From JBDXHU01 sp039989475 (GTDB taxonomy: Bacteria > Pseudomonadota > Gammaproteobacteria > Pseudomonadales > Halieaceae): DNA of 55,938 bases. Positions 16,067 to 24,811 of the stretch are shown in pieces. Position 1 is the stretch's first letter, and each line of letters begins with the position of its first letter. The stretch lies in the NCBI GenBank assembly GCA_039989475.1, contig JBDXHU010000007.1, positions 1-55,938 of the forward strand. Reading direction: 5' to 3'. Made by a program: the position numbers and the translations under genes. The notes under the pieces are model-generated. The model saw only the letters and a program-made list of their open reading frames with translations, was not told the origin of the DNA and did no database searches.

Positions 16067-16417
16067 ATGAGTGCAAAGAACGATTCCAGGTTGCGCCGCG
16101 CTACTCGCGCCCGCGCCAAGATACGTGAGCTGGGTGCCATCCGCCTGAGTGTGCACCGCACGCCTCGGCATATTTATGCCCAGATTTTGGCGCCTGAGGG
16201 TGACAAGGTGCTGGCCAGTGCCTCGACTCTGGACAAATCCCTGCGCAGTGGCAAGACCGGCAACATCGACGCTGCAGCCGAAGTAGGCAAGCTCGTAGCT
16301 GAGCGCGCCAAGGCCGCTGGCATCGACAAGGTTGCTTTTGACCGCGGTGGTTTTAAGTATCACGGGCGTGTTAAGGCGCTGGCTGAAGCCGCGCGTGAAA
16401 ATGGACTGGAATTCTAG
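16067..16417 (+). CDS. rplR: 50S ribosomal protein L18
   Basis: 116 residues. L18 binds 5S rRNA together with L5. Hallmarks are the basic N-terminus RLRRATRARAKIRELG, LSVHRTPRHIYAQI, and the C-terminal FDRGGFKYHGRVKALAEAAR. It starts 12 bases after rplF. Confidence 0.98.
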   Translation: MSAKNDSRLRRATRARAKIRELGAIRLSVHRTPRHIYAQILAPEGDKVLASASTLDKSLRSGKTGNIDAAAEVGKLVAERAKAAGIDKVAFDRGGFKYHGRVKALAEAARENGLEF

Positions 16418-16428
16418 GGTTAAGCGAA

Positions 16429-16941
16429 ATGGCATACAACGATCGTAAGAAAGACGACAACACCGAAGGCCTGCAAGAGAAGCTGGTCCAGGTGAACCGT
16501 GTAGCCAAAGTGGTCAAGGGTGGTCGTATATTCGGCTTCACCGCGCTGACCGTCGTTGGCGATGGTAATGGCAAGGTTGGCTTCGGTCGCGGTAAGGCGC
16601 GTGAAGTGCCTGTTGCGATTCAAAAGGCAATGGAAAACGCACGTCGCAACATGATTACTGTTGAACTGAATGACGGCACGATCCAGTACGCGGTCAAGGC
16701 GCGTCACGGCGCTTCCAAGATTTACATGCAGCCTGCCTCTGAAGGTACTGGCGTAATTGCTGGTGGCGCCATGCGTGCCGTGCTGGAAATTGCCGGTGTG
16801 CACAACGTGCTGGCAAAGTGCTACGGCTCAACCAATCCGGTTAACGTAGTACGTGCGACCTTCAAGGGTCTGCAAGATATGGTTTCTCCCGAAGGTGTAG
16901 CTGCCAAGCGCGGCAAAACCGTCGAAGAGATTTTGAGTTAA
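16429..16941 (+). CDS. rpsE: 30S ribosomal protein S5
   Basis: 170 residues. S5 contributes to decoding fidelity and to the mRNA entry helicase. The double-stranded RNA-binding N-terminal part has VNRVAKVVKGGRIFGFTALT and GDGNGKVGFGRGKAREVP; the C-terminal part has GTGVIAGGAMRAVLE and the N-P-V-N-V-V-R-A-T segment. Confidence 0.98.
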   Translation: MAYNDRKKDDNTEGLQEKLVQVNRVAKVVKGGRIFGFTALTVVGDGNGKVGFGRGKAREVPVAIQKAMENARRNMITVELNDGTIQYAVKARHGASKIYMQPASEGTGVIAGGAMRAVLEIAGVHNVLAKCYGSTNPVNVVRATFKGLQDMVSPEGVAAKRGKTVEEILS

Positions 16942-16969
16942 GACGTTCAAGGACCAGATTGGCAAAGTC

Positions 16970-17155
16970 ATGGCTAAAGAAGCAAGAATTAAAGTTACGC
17001 AGATCCGTAGCATTAACGGCCGCCTGAAGGCTCACAAAGCCTGTATCGCTGGCCTGGGTTTGCGCCGTATCGGTCATACCGTTGAGGTTGAGGACACGCC
17101 TTCAGTGCGCGGCATGATCAACAAAGTGAATTACCTGCTTCGGGTTGAGGAGTAA
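16970..17155 (+). CDS. rpmD: 50S ribosomal protein L30
   Basis: 61 residues, starting MAKEARIKVTQIRSINGRL. The family signature GLGLRRIGHTVEVEDTPSVRG is complete. A small peripheral 50S protein. It ends 3 bases before rplO. Confidence 0.97.
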   Translation: MAKEARIKVTQIRSINGRLKAHKACIAGLGLRRIGHTVEVEDTPSVRGMINKVNYLLRVEE

Positions 17156-17158
17156 GCA

Positions 17159-17605
17159 ATGTCAGAATCAATGCGACTGAATTCCCTGAGCCCCGCTCCG
17201 GGCGCCCGCAAGGCTTCCAAGCGCGTAGGCCGCGGTATTGGTAGCGGCAGCGGCAAGACTTGTGGTCGTGGCCACAAGGGTCAGAAGTCTCGCTCCGGCG
17301 GCAGCGTCAGGCCGGGTTTTGAGGGTGGCCAGATGCCAATGCAGAAACGCCTGCCCAAGTATGGCTTTACCTCGCGTATGGCTCGTACCACGGCGCAAAT
17401 CCGCGTTGCCGAACTCGGCAAGGTAGATGCTGACGTGATCGATCTGGATGCGCTGAAAGCTGCTGACCTGGTTAAGCAAGATACCCTGCGCGCTCGTGTT
17501 TTCCTTTCCGGCGAACTCGACAAGGCAGTTACTGTCAAAGGTCTTGTGGTCACCAAGGGTGCTCGCGAAGCTATCGAGAAAGCTGGCGGGAAAATCGAGG
17601 AATAA
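17159..17605 (+). CDS. rplO: 50S ribosomal protein L15
   Basis: 148 residues. The glycine/arginine-rich N-terminal extension that threads into 23S rRNA (KRVGRGIGSGSGKTCGRGHKG) is typical, as is GFEGGQMPMQKRLPKYGF. L15 acts late in 50S assembly. Its stop codon abuts the secY start with no spacing. Confidence 0.98.
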   Translation: MSESMRLNSLSPAPGARKASKRVGRGIGSGSGKTCGRGHKGQKSRSGGSVRPGFEGGQMPMQKRLPKYGFTSRMARTTAQIRVAELGKVDADVIDLDALKAADLVKQDTLRARVFLSGELDKAVTVKGLVVTKGAREAIEKAGGKIEE

Positions 17606-18934
17606 ATGGGTAATCCTTCACTGCCGGGCGTAAATACCGCGGGGTTAGGCGAGCTGTTTGCTCGCCTTCGTTTTGTATTGATGGCGATAATTATTTATCG
17701 CGTCGGTACGCACATCCCTGTGCCCGGGATTAACCCGGACCAGATTGCGGCGTTGTTTAACCAGAACCAGGGCACCATCCTTGGTCTGGCGAACATGTTC
17801 ACCGGTGGCGCCCTGGAGCGTATGAGCATCCTGGCGTTGGGTATCATGCCCTACATCTCTGCCTCTATTATCATGCAGCTGATGTCGGCGGTATCCCCCC
17901 AGCTTGAGCAATTGAAGAAAGAAGGCGAATCCGGCCGCAGAAAAATCAGCCAATACACGCGTTACCTGACCGTAGTGTTGGCATTTGTGCAGGCCACGGG
18001 TATGTCAGTGGGTATGGCCAACCAGGGCATGGCTTACTCTGTTAGCCTGTTGTTCTATATCGTGGCGATCACTTCTTTGGTGACTGGCGCGGTATTCATG
18101 ATGTGGCTGGGCGAGCAAATCACTGAAAAGGGTGTTGGTAACGGCATCTCGCTGCTGATTTTTGCCGGCATCGTGGCCGGCCTGCCTGGCGCCATCGGCC
18201 AGTCCCTGGAGTCGGCACGTCAGGGCGAACTGAATATCCTGGTGCTCTTGTTCATCCTGGCCCTGGCTCTGGCGGTAATTTACGCCATTATCTATATCGA
18301 GCGTGGCCAGCGTCGTATCACCGTCAACTACGCCAAGCGCCAGCAGGGCCGCAAGCAATACCAGGCCCAGAGCAGTCACCTGCCACTGAAGGTCAACATG
18401 GCCGGTGTCATCCCGGCTATTTTCGCCAGCTCCATCTTGCTGTTCCCCGCATCTATTGCGCAGTGGTTCGGAAGCAGCGGTGACAATGAGTGGTTGCAGG
18501 AACTCGCCCTGGCTATCGGCCCGGGTCAGCCCCTGAATATCTTGCTGTTTACGGTACTGATCGTATTTTTCTGTTTCTTCTACACCGCGTTGATGTTTAA
18601 CCCGGAGGAAGTGGCGGACAACCTGAAGCGCTCCGGCGCCTTTGTGCCGGGTATTCGCCCGGGTGCCCAGACCGCGAACTATATTGATGGCGTACTGACC
18701 CGACTGACGGTGTTTGGTGCCGCGTATATCGCGCTGGTGTGCTTGATGCCCCAGTTTTTGGTGGTCTGGTTCAACGTGCCCTTCTACCTGGGTGGTACAT
18801 CCCTGTTGATCGTGGTGGTTGTGGTGATGGACTTCATGGCACAGGTGCAGAGTCACATGATGTCGCAGCAGTACGATTCCGTGCTGAAAAAGGCCAATTT
18901 GAAGAATTATGGAGGTGCCGGTCGCGTTCGTTAA
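17606..18934 (+). CDS. secY: Preprotein translocase channel subunit SecY
   Basis: 442 residues with ten predicted membrane helices. SecY forms the protein-conducting channel with SecE and SecG. Visible signatures include GINPDQIAALF, the plug-region GGALERMSILALGIMPYISAS, the cytoplasmic loop GQRRITVNYAKRQQGRKQY, and NPEEVADNLKRSGAFVPGIRPG. The ATG follows the rplO TAA directly, so translation is coupled. The C-terminal tail ends NLKNYGGAGRVR. Confidence 0.98.
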   Translation: MGNPSLPGVNTAGLGELFARLRFVLMAIIIYRVGTHIPVPGINPDQIAALFNQNQGTILGLANMFTGGALERMSILALGIMPYISASIIMQLMSAVSPQLEQLKKEGESGRRKISQYTRYLTVVLAFVQATGMSVGMANQGMAYSVSLLFYIVAITSLVTGAVFMMWLGEQITEKGVGNGISLLIFAGIVAGLPGAIGQSLESARQGELNILVLLFILALALAVIYAIIYIERGQRRITVNYAKRQQGRKQYQAQSSHLPLKVNMAGVIPAIFASSILLFPASIAQWFGSSGDNEWLQELALAIGPGQPLNILLFTVLIVFFCFFYTALMFNPEEVADNLKRSGAFVPGIRPGAQTANYIDGVLTRLTVFGAAYIALVCLMPQFLVVWFNVPFYLGGTSLLIVVVVVMDFMAQVQSHMMSQQYDSVLKKANLKNYGGAGRVR

Positions 18935-18963
18935 TGCGCGATCGGTAATTAGGAGAAGAAGTC

Positions 18964-19080
18964 ATGAAAGTACGTGCTTCCGTTAAGAAGATGTGCAGGA
19001 ACTGTAAAGTTGTACGTCGCAAGGGTGTGGTACGGGTAATCTGCAGTGCAGAGCCGCGTCACAAGCAGCGCCAGGGCTAA
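18964..19080 (+). CDS. rpmJ: 50S ribosomal protein L36 (zinc-binding type)
   Basis: 38 residues: starts MKVRASVKKMCRNCKVV and ends RHKQRQG. The zinc ligands Cys11, Cys14, Cys27 and His33 are all present, so this is the C+ form. It is the last gene of the spc set. TAGGAGAAG upstream is the ribosome binding site. A 159-base gap with a promoter follows. Confidence 0.96.
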   Translation: MKVRASVKKMCRNCKVVRRKGVVRVICSAEPRHKQRQG

Positions 19081-19112
19081 TTGGCCTTGCGTTGAAAGAC
19101 CTGCGTAACGTA

Positions 19113-19141
19113 TTGATTTTTGAGATTTATACCGCTAGAAT
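19113..19141 (+). promoter_or_regulatory. Promoter of the alpha operon (rpsM-rplQ)
   Basis: TTGATT (19113-19118), a 17-base spacer and TAGAAT (19136-19141). The -10 is identical to those of the S10 and rplU promoters in this window. It lies 98 bases before rpsM, leaving room for a leader in which S4 control could act, as known for the E. coli alpha operon. Confidence 0.75.
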
Positions 19142-19239
19142 GCTGCGCCTTTCGCGCCTCGTCCCCCCTCATAGTGGGTGGGGAACGGTCGCGTAGTAGT
19201 CGCTGAAAGCGTCTAGCTGAACATTATTGGAGACTTTGG

Positions 19240-19596
19240 ATGGCTCGTATAGCCGGCGTCAATATACCTGATAACAAGCATGCTGTTATCTCTCTGACCT
19301 ACATCTACGGCATAGGGCGTACCCAGGCCGAGCAGTTGTGCGAAAGCACCGGGGTGTCGCAGCAGATCAAGATCAGTGATCTGTCTGAAGAGCAGATGGA
19401 TGCGCTGCGTAATGAGGTAGCGAACAAGACTGTCGAGGGCGACCTGCGCCGCGAAGTCAGCATGAACATCAAGCGTTTGATGGACCTGGGCTGCAACCGC
19501 GGCCTGCGTCACCGTCGCGGCCTGCCTTTGCGTGGTCAGCGAACCAAGACTAATGCACGTACCCGTAAGGGGCCGCGCAAGCCGATTCGTCGGTAG
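19240..19596 (+). CDS. rpsM: 30S ribosomal protein S13
   Basis: 118 residues, starting MARIAGVNIPDNKHAVISLTYIYG. S13 contacts the P-site tRNA and bridges to L5. The C-terminal RGLRHRRGLPLRGQRTKTNARTRKG, split here as the conserved basic tail, is intact. First gene of the alpha operon; an unusual 167-base gap separates it from rpsK. Confidence 0.98.
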   Translation: MARIAGVNIPDNKHAVISLTYIYGIGRTQAEQLCESTGVSQQIKISDLSEEQMDALRNEVANKTVEGDLRREVSMNIKRLMDLGCNRGLRHRRGLPLRGQRTKTNARTRKGPRKPIRR

Positions 19597-19763
19597 CTTT
19601 TTGTAAAACCGCTAGAGGCTCTTTATAAGGCCGCCAGAGGTTAAAGTTGTTAGAGAGTTAGGAGGCGCTACGTCACCTTCGAAGTATCGAAAAAGACAAA
19701 CAGCGAATCTTATTTAGTGTAGCTGCATCGATTGCAGTGTTGATATTAAAGTAGGAACACAAT
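19597..19763 (+). other. Long rpsM-rpsK spacer
   Basis: 167 bases without a gene inside an otherwise tight operon. It holds an imperfect direct repeat (ACCGCTAGAGG and GGCCGCCAGAGG) soon after the rpsM stop and a small hairpin CTGCA-TCGAT-TGCAG near 19723-19737. I see no clear promoter or terminator. A small regulatory RNA element or remnant insertion is possible. Confidence 0.4.
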
Positions 19764-20156
19764 ATGGCTAAGCCAGGTGCTAAAAGCACTCGTAAGAAGG
19801 TCAAAAAGACCGTTGTAGATGGGATTGCCCATGTACACGCGTCCTTCAACAACACCATCGTTACCATCACCGACCGCCAGGGTAATACCCTGAGCTGGGC
19901 GACTGCTGGTGGTTCCGGTTTCCGTGGTTCACGCAAGAGCACGCCCTTTGCCGCCCAGGTGGCTGCAGAGCGCGCGGGTGAAGCTGCCAAGGAATATGGC
20001 CTGCAGAACCTGGATGTCCAGGTTAAAGGTCCGGGACCGGGTCGTGAGTCCGCCGTGCGCGCACTCAACGCCTGTGGTTTCAAAATCAGCAACATAACCG
20101 ACGTTACGCCGATTCCACACAACGGCTGTCGTCCCCCGAAGAAACGTCGCGTTTAA
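19764..20156 (+). CDS. rpsK: 30S ribosomal protein S11
   Basis: 130 residues. S11 lies on the platform near the mRNA exit. Conserved VDGIAHVHASFNNTIVTITD, GFRGSRKSTPFAAQ and the C-terminal PIPHNGCRPPKKRRV are present. The start is preceded by AGTAGGAAC. Confidence 0.98.
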   Translation: MAKPGAKSTRKKVKKTVVDGIAHVHASFNNTIVTITDRQGNTLSWATAGGSGFRGSRKSTPFAAQVAAERAGEAAKEYGLQNLDVQVKGPGPGRESAVRALNACGFKISNITDVTPIPHNGCRPPKKRRV

Positions 20157-20171
20157 AGGCAGGACAAGACA

Positions 20172-20792
20172 ATGGCAAGATATATTGGTCCCAAGTGCAA
20201 ACTGTCCCGCCGAGAGGGAACTGACCTGTTCCTGAAGAGCGGTGTACGGGCACTGGAAAGCAAGTGCAATATCGAAAACGCACCCGGTCAGCACGGCGCC
20301 CGTCGCGGTCGTCTCTCAGACTATGGTGTACAGCTGCGTGAAAAGCAGAAAGTTCGTCGTATTTACGGCGTACTGGAAAAGCAGTTCCGCAACTACTACA
20401 AGGAAGCTGCTCGCCTGCGTGGTGCAACCGGTGAAAACCTGCTGCGCCTGCTGGAGTCTCGTTTGGACAACGTTGTCTATCGCATGGGCTTCGGCTCCAC
20501 ACGTGCAGAAGCTCGTCAGCTGGTTTCCCACCGTGCAATCCTGGTTAACGGTCAGAGCGTCAACATCGCTTCCTACCAGGTTGCTCCCGGTGATGTAATT
20601 TCTATCCGTGAGAAGGCCAAGAAGCAGCTGCGAGTGCAGTCTTCACTGGCACTGGCTGCCCAGCGCGGTGAGCCCGAGTGGATTGAAGTAAACAACGACA
20701 AGCTGGAAGGTACTTTCAAGGCCTATCCGGATCGTCAGGACCTGAGCTCGGACATCAACGAGAACCTGATCGTCGAACTTTACTCCAAGTAA
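20172..20792 (+). CDS. rpsD: 30S ribosomal protein S4
   Basis: 206 residues, the E. coli-type S4 without a complete N-terminal zinc site. It carries MARYIGPKCKLSRREGTDLF, the S4 RNA-binding domain RLDNVVYRMGFGSTRAEARQ (about 94-113) and C-terminal ENLIVELYSK. S4 starts 30S assembly and in enteric bacteria represses the alpha operon by binding its leader. Confidence 0.98.
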   Translation: MARYIGPKCKLSRREGTDLFLKSGVRALESKCNIENAPGQHGARRGRLSDYGVQLREKQKVRRIYGVLEKQFRNYYKEAARLRGATGENLLRLLESRLDNVVYRMGFGSTRAEARQLVSHRAILVNGQSVNIASYQVAPGDVISIREKAKKQLRVQSSLALAAQRGEPEWIEVNNDKLEGTFKAYPDRQDLSSDINENLIVELYSK

Positions 20793-20828
20793 TACTTTTA
20801 ACGGACTAACGCACACACAGGTGTATTT

Positions 20829-21833
20829 ATGCAGACTGCAGTAACCGAATTTTTAACGCCGCGTGTCATCAACGTTGATGAGAAAGGCGATAGCCGCGCC
20901 CAGGTAACCCTGGAGCCGCTGGAACGTGGTTTTGGACACACGCTGGGCAATGCCCTGCGTCGTATCTTGCTGTCTTCCATGCCCGGCTGTGCCGTCACCG
21001 AAGTTGATATTGACGGTGTCGACCACGAGTACACTTCCATGGAAGGCGTACAGGAAGATGTGATTGAAATCCTGCTGAATCTCAAGGGCGTTGCCCTGGT
21101 TCTGCATGGCAAGGACTCCGCTGAGCTGGTACTCAGCAAGAAGGGTCCCGGTGTTGTCACTGCCGGCGACATCCAGGTGGACCACGAAGTAGAGATCCGC
21201 AATCCGGAGCACGTGATCTGCCACCTGAATGGCAAGTCAGAAATTCGTATGACCCTGACCGTTGCTCGTGGTCGCGGTTACTCTCCGGCAGACAGCCGTG
21301 AGAGCCCGGAAGAAGAAACCCGCGCTATTGGCCGTTTGCAGCTGGACGCGACCTTCAGCCCCATCCACCGCGTGTCTTACGTGGTTGAAGCCGCTCGTGT
21401 TGAGCAGCGCACCGACCTGGACAAGCTGGTGCTGGACCTGGAGACCAACGGCACGATCGATCCTGAAGAAGCGATCCGCCGTGCAGCGACCATCCTGCAG
21501 CAGCAATTGGCTGTGTTTGTTGACCTGGAAAGCGAGAAGCTGGAAGAAGCGGCCGAGGAAGAGGATGAAGTCGATCCTATCCTGCTGCGTCCGGTTGATG
21601 ACCTGGAGCTGACCGTACGTTCTGCTAACTGCCTGAAGGCAGAGAACATTTACTACATCGGTGACCTGGTACAGCGCACTGAAGTTGAGCTTCTCAAGAC
21701 CCCGAACCTGGGCAAGAAGTCGCTGACTGAAATCAAGGACGTTCTGGCTTCCCGCGGTCTGTCCCTGGGAATGCGCCTGGATAACTGGCCGCCGGCCAGC
21801 CTTAAGAATGATGATCGGGTGCTTAGCGTTTAA
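20829..21833 (+). CDS. rpoA: RNA polymerase alpha subunit
   Basis: 334 residues. The N-terminal domain (about 1-235) that dimerises and binds beta/beta' has LEPLERGFGHTLGNALRRILLSS and the later PVDDLELTVRS linker. The C-terminal domain (about 250-329), which contacts UP elements and activators, has NCLKAENIYYIGDLV and LGKKSLTEIKDVLASRGLSL. Located in the usual place between rpsD and rplQ. Confidence 0.98.
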   Translation: MQTAVTEFLTPRVINVDEKGDSRAQVTLEPLERGFGHTLGNALRRILLSSMPGCAVTEVDIDGVDHEYTSMEGVQEDVIEILLNLKGVALVLHGKDSAELVLSKKGPGVVTAGDIQVDHEVEIRNPEHVICHLNGKSEIRMTLTVARGRGYSPADSRESPEEETRAIGRLQLDATFSPIHRVSYVVEAARVEQRTDLDKLVLDLETNGTIDPEEAIRRAATILQQQLAVFVDLESEKLEEAAEEEDEVDPILLRPVDDLELTVRSANCLKAENIYYIGDLVQRTEVELLKTPNLGKKSLTEIKDVLASRGLSLGMRLDNWPPASLKNDDRVLSV

Positions 21834-21901
21834 GCTCCCTGTTCACACACACGTGCTGAGGCCTGAATGGGCCGAAGGCACAGAAGTAAAGGATTGGAAA
21901 A

Positions 21902-22294
21902 ATGCGTCATCGTCATAGTGGACGTCAGTTAAATCGCAACAGCTCACACCGCAAGGCCATGTTTCGTAACATGACTACCTCACTGGTTGAACACGAGCTG
22001 ATCAAGACTACCCTGCCCAAGGCAAAGGAGCTGCGCCGCGTTGCGGAGCCGCTGATCACCCTGGCCAAGAACGACAGCGTCGCAAACCGTCGCCTGGCGT
22101 TTGATCGTCTGCGTGACAAAGCCGCGGTTGGCAAGCTCTTCACCGAGCTGGGTCCGCGCTACCAGGAGCGTCCGGGTGGTTACATCCGCATTCTCAAGTG
22201 TGGCTTCCGCACCGGTGACAAGGCTCCCATGGCCTATGTTGAGCTGGTCGATCGCCCGGCGGATGCAGAGGCGTTTGAAGACGACGAGGATTAA
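21902..22294 (+). CDS. rplQ: 50S ribosomal protein L17
   Basis: 130 residues, starting MRHRHSGRQLNRNSSHRKAMF, with the conserved MTTSLVEHELIKTTLPKAKELR. It ends in a short acidic tail. Last gene of the alpha operon, followed 30 bases later by a strong terminator. Confidence 0.98.
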   Translation: MRHRHSGRQLNRNSSHRKAMFRNMTTSLVEHELIKTTLPKAKELRRVAEPLITLAKNDSVANRRLAFDRLRDKAAVGKLFTELGPRYQERPGGYIRILKCGFRTGDKAPMAYVELVDRPADAEAFEDDED

Positions 22295-22324
22295 GTCCTT
22301 TCGTTAGTGCGAGCTGACAGCACA

Positions 22325-22354
22325 CAAAAAAGCCGGGCATTGCCCGGCTTTTTT
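22325..22354 (+). terminator. Rho-independent terminator of the alpha operon
   Basis: GCCGGGC (22332-22338) pairs with GCCCGGC (22342-22348) around ATT. Six A residues precede the stem and six T residues follow it. The symmetry lets it work in both directions, so it also serves the minus-strand gene ending at 22377. Confidence 0.95.
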
Positions 22355-22376
22355 GTGGCTCTAAAAATTCCCGGTG

Positions 22377-22970
22377 CTAGTCTCTCACGATAAAGTGGGG
22401 ATCCAGTACACAGCGATTGCCATCGATTTTCGATATCACCTTGTATTTAAAGTATGCGGGTTTGCCGGTTTCAATTTTCAGATTGTCGGCATCTTGGAGA
22501 ATACAGACTTGCTCCCTTAAGAAGGTGGCGTCGGTGTCGTTTGTACAGGGTTTGGTATCGCTCTCAAATTTGATCTTGAACTTGTCGCCAAACTCTTCTC
22601 CTCTCCACTTTATTTCCGCAAGCTTGTTCTGACTTGATGCGAGAACACTATCACCAGCTACTCGGCATATAACGGCAGGATCTATGGTGTCATACGCATC
22701 TGTGCGACAAACCCGGTCGATCGTTCTTACCTCCTGCGGACAGCGTACGCCGTTCGCGGTCTCGAAAAACACCATTACTCTGCGTGCATTGGATTGCAAG
22801 GCGGAGCGGATTGCAGCGGTTCGCTCAGCGTCCGTATACTTATCCCCGAGTTTGATCTTTAGCGGGGCGTCAGGGGTGATCTCTGAGCGCATACTGCTTC
22901 TTTCCGGTTGTGCGCTACAGTTGACGGTTATCAAGACGGTGGTAATGGCCGCAATAATTTTCCGATACAT
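22377..22970 (-). CDS. Exported cysteine-containing hypothetical protein
   Basis: 197 residues with an N-terminal signal sequence (MYRKIIAAITTVLITVNCSA). Cys18 follows TVN, a poor lipobox, so it may be a plain Sec-secreted protein rather than a lipoprotein. The mature part has six further cysteines (contexts VRCP, DRVCRTD, VICRV, KPCTN, QVCIL, NRCVL), suggesting disulfides in the periplasm. I do not recognise a family. It follows the TIR-TPR gene by 24 bases on the same strand with its own good ribosome binding site (GGAGAG), so the two are probably one operon. Confidence 0.7.
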   Translation of the reverse strand: MYRKIIAAITTVLITVNCSAQPERSSMRSEITPDAPLKIKLGDKYTDAERTAAIRSALQSNARRVMVFFETANGVRCPQEVRTIDRVCRTDAYDTIDPAVICRVAGDSVLASSQNKLAEIKWRGEEFGDKFKIKFESDTKPCTNDTDATFLREQVCILQDADNLKIETGKPAYFKYKVISKIDGNRCVLDPHFIVRD

Positions 22971-22994
22971 GACTCTCTCCTGAGTACAGTTGCC

Positions 22995-24620
22995 TTAGTT
23001 GGTCTTTTTGTTACTGATAGCATCAAATTGGTAATCTGCTGCCAACAGAAATTCAGGATAGCCCAATTTCAGCGCTTCTGCGTATTGAGCTGCAGCGGAG
23101 TCCGGGTTTCCAGCGCGCAAGTAGCATAGTGCTGCAACTCTGCGAATTTCCGGATCTTCGGGTGATTCTGACAGGGCCAGCTCTATATCCACTTCCCAGC
23201 CCGCTTCGCCCAAGGCACTCCTGGAGGAGGCAATACTGGCCAGCGAGAGGTAATCGGTCTTATTCTGACCGTAGATTAGCCCAGCTCGATCCAGCGCACG
23301 TCTTCGTGCTGTTCGGGCCTGCTCCCTTTGTTCAAGCGCGACAAGGCTGTCTGCCAGGTTATCCCAGGCCCGGTAATCATCGCCCATCAAGCGGGTCGCT
23401 TTTTCAAAGGCAATTTTTGCTGCAACAAAATCACGCAATAAATAGTAGGCAGAGCCGATGTTGGTCAGGGTTGCACCGTGTTCCTCGATTGGTGTTATTT
23501 CAAGCACCCGATTCCAGGCGGCAACTGCGTCAGCGTACTCCACATTAAAGAGCTTGCTGACGCCCAGGTTGTTGAGCATGGATACATTATCCGGGGCGAT
23601 TTTCAGAGCCAGTTCGAAGCGATCAATCGCGTCCTCCGTTCGACCGTGGCGCTGCAAGAACAGGGCCATTGCATTCTGGGCACGCCAGGATCCCGGCTCC
23701 ACGACGGTGGCCTCGGAGAAGGATCGTTCAGCCCCTTCGTAATCACCCTGGGACTCGAGTGCCGCCGCCAGACCGAGATGGGCGGCACTGTTGTTTGCGT
23801 CGAGTGAGATCGCCTGGCGAAAACGGCTGACAGCTTCTCCCCCACTGCCTGTGTAGTAGGCGAGCCAGCCATTCGCTTCCGCTGATGAAGCAGCGTCTTC
23901 ATCGAGCGCGGTGGCGGAGTCGCAGCTAGCTTGCGCCAGTGCAAGGTCGGCGTCGCGCCGGGACAGGGCATAACGTCGCAGGTAGGTAGCGCACATTCCT
24001 GCGTGGGCGCGCACTGATTCCGGGTCTGCATCCAGTGCGGCAGCAAACTGCTGTTCAATCACCGCTAACTCTTCGAGGGTCGATGCCCCCCTGATTGCTT
24101 GCCAGCTTTCTTCGATAGAGATTGTCGACGTGGGCGCGGCATCTTCGGTGAGCGGAGTGGAAATCAGGGTGAGAAGAGCTATCGCAGCCCCAGTCGCTAG
24201 TGCAATCCCCAGACCGCGGCGCCAGCGGCGACGGCTCTGGCCCGCGATGGCTGTGTGCACGGCAGCTGATAGTTCTGCAACAGAGGACCCCGGTTCCGTA
24301 GAGCGTGCATCGATGGTCTGCAACAGACGATATTCGTCGGGAATCTCCGCGTCATCCAGGCGGACGGGGACAATACAACCACGGCGCTTGGCGTGATGGG
24401 CTTCAATACGCACCCAGGGCGATTTGACGGAGTGTGTGGACCAGAAGATAACGATACAGTCACAGCGGTCCAGCTCACGCTCGATGCTCTCGGTCCAGTC
24501 ATCGCCGCTTTTGATGGCATCGTCCCACCAGACATCCCAGCCCACGGCTTTCAGCTCCGCGGTATAACGGCTAATCAGCTCACGGTCTTCCTGAGCATAG
24601 CTGACAAAGACGCGCCGCAT
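22995..24620 (-). CDS. TIR-transmembrane-TPR protein
   Basis: 541 residues. The N-terminal TIR domain (about 1-125) starts RRVFVSYAQEDRELISRY. It has GWDVWWDD and CDCIVIFWSTHSVKSPWVRIE, with Glu73 at the position of the catalytic glutamate of NAD-cleaving TIR domains. A basic segment and one membrane helix (about 136-153) follow, then a long run of roughly eight TPR-like helical repeats to the C-terminus (for example ANNSAAHLGLAAALESQGDY, ISMLNNLG-type units). The topology would place TIR in the cytoplasm and the TPR array in the periplasm. Bacterial TIR proteins act in defence or signalling; here no effector partner of a known defence system is adjacent. Confidence 0.85.
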   Translation of the reverse strand: MRRVFVSYAQEDRELISRYTAELKAVGWDVWWDDAIKSGDDWTESIERELDRCDCIVIFWSTHSVKSPWVRIEAHHAKRRGCIVPVRLDDAEIPDEYRLLQTIDARSTEPGSSVAELSAAVHTAIAGQSRRRWRRGLGIALATGAAIALLTLISTPLTEDAAPTSTISIEESWQAIRGASTLEELAVIEQQFAAALDADPESVRAHAGMCATYLRRYALSRRDADLALAQASCDSATALDEDAASSAEANGWLAYYTGSGGEAVSRFRQAISLDANNSAAHLGLAAALESQGDYEGAERSFSEATVVEPGSWRAQNAMALFLQRHGRTEDAIDRFELALKIAPDNVSMLNNLGVSKLFNVEYADAVAAWNRVLEITPIEEHGATLTNIGSAYYLLRDFVAAKIAFEKATRLMGDDYRAWDNLADSLVALEQREQARTARRRALDRAGLIYGQNKTDYLSLASIASSRSALGEAGWEVDIELALSESPEDPEIRRVAALCYLRAGNPDSAAAQYAEALKLGYPEFLLAADYQFDAISNKKTN

Positions 24621-24762
24621 TTATTCTTCACCTGCAAAAAGCATGAGAATAGACTTTCAGGCGTAATAAGCAAACGGGTTTCACGAACAAATGTTGCTAT
24701 CGACATCACAGGCCTGTCGATTACTCGCAGTATCAGAAGCTGTCACCAGCAGCATCGATAGG

Positions 24763-24788
24763 AAAACGCCGGGCTCACCCCGGCTTTT
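24763..24788 (-). terminator. Terminator downstream of the diguanylate cyclase gene
   Basis: GCCGGG (24768-24773) and CCCGGC (24779-24784) form a stem with a 5-base loop. On the minus strand the stem is followed by G and TTTT. It lies 24 bases beyond the stop of the GGDEF gene. A TTTT on the other side may give weak plus-strand activity. Confidence 0.75.
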
Positions 24789-24811
24789 ATGTGCCCGCAT
24801 TTCACGCCGGG

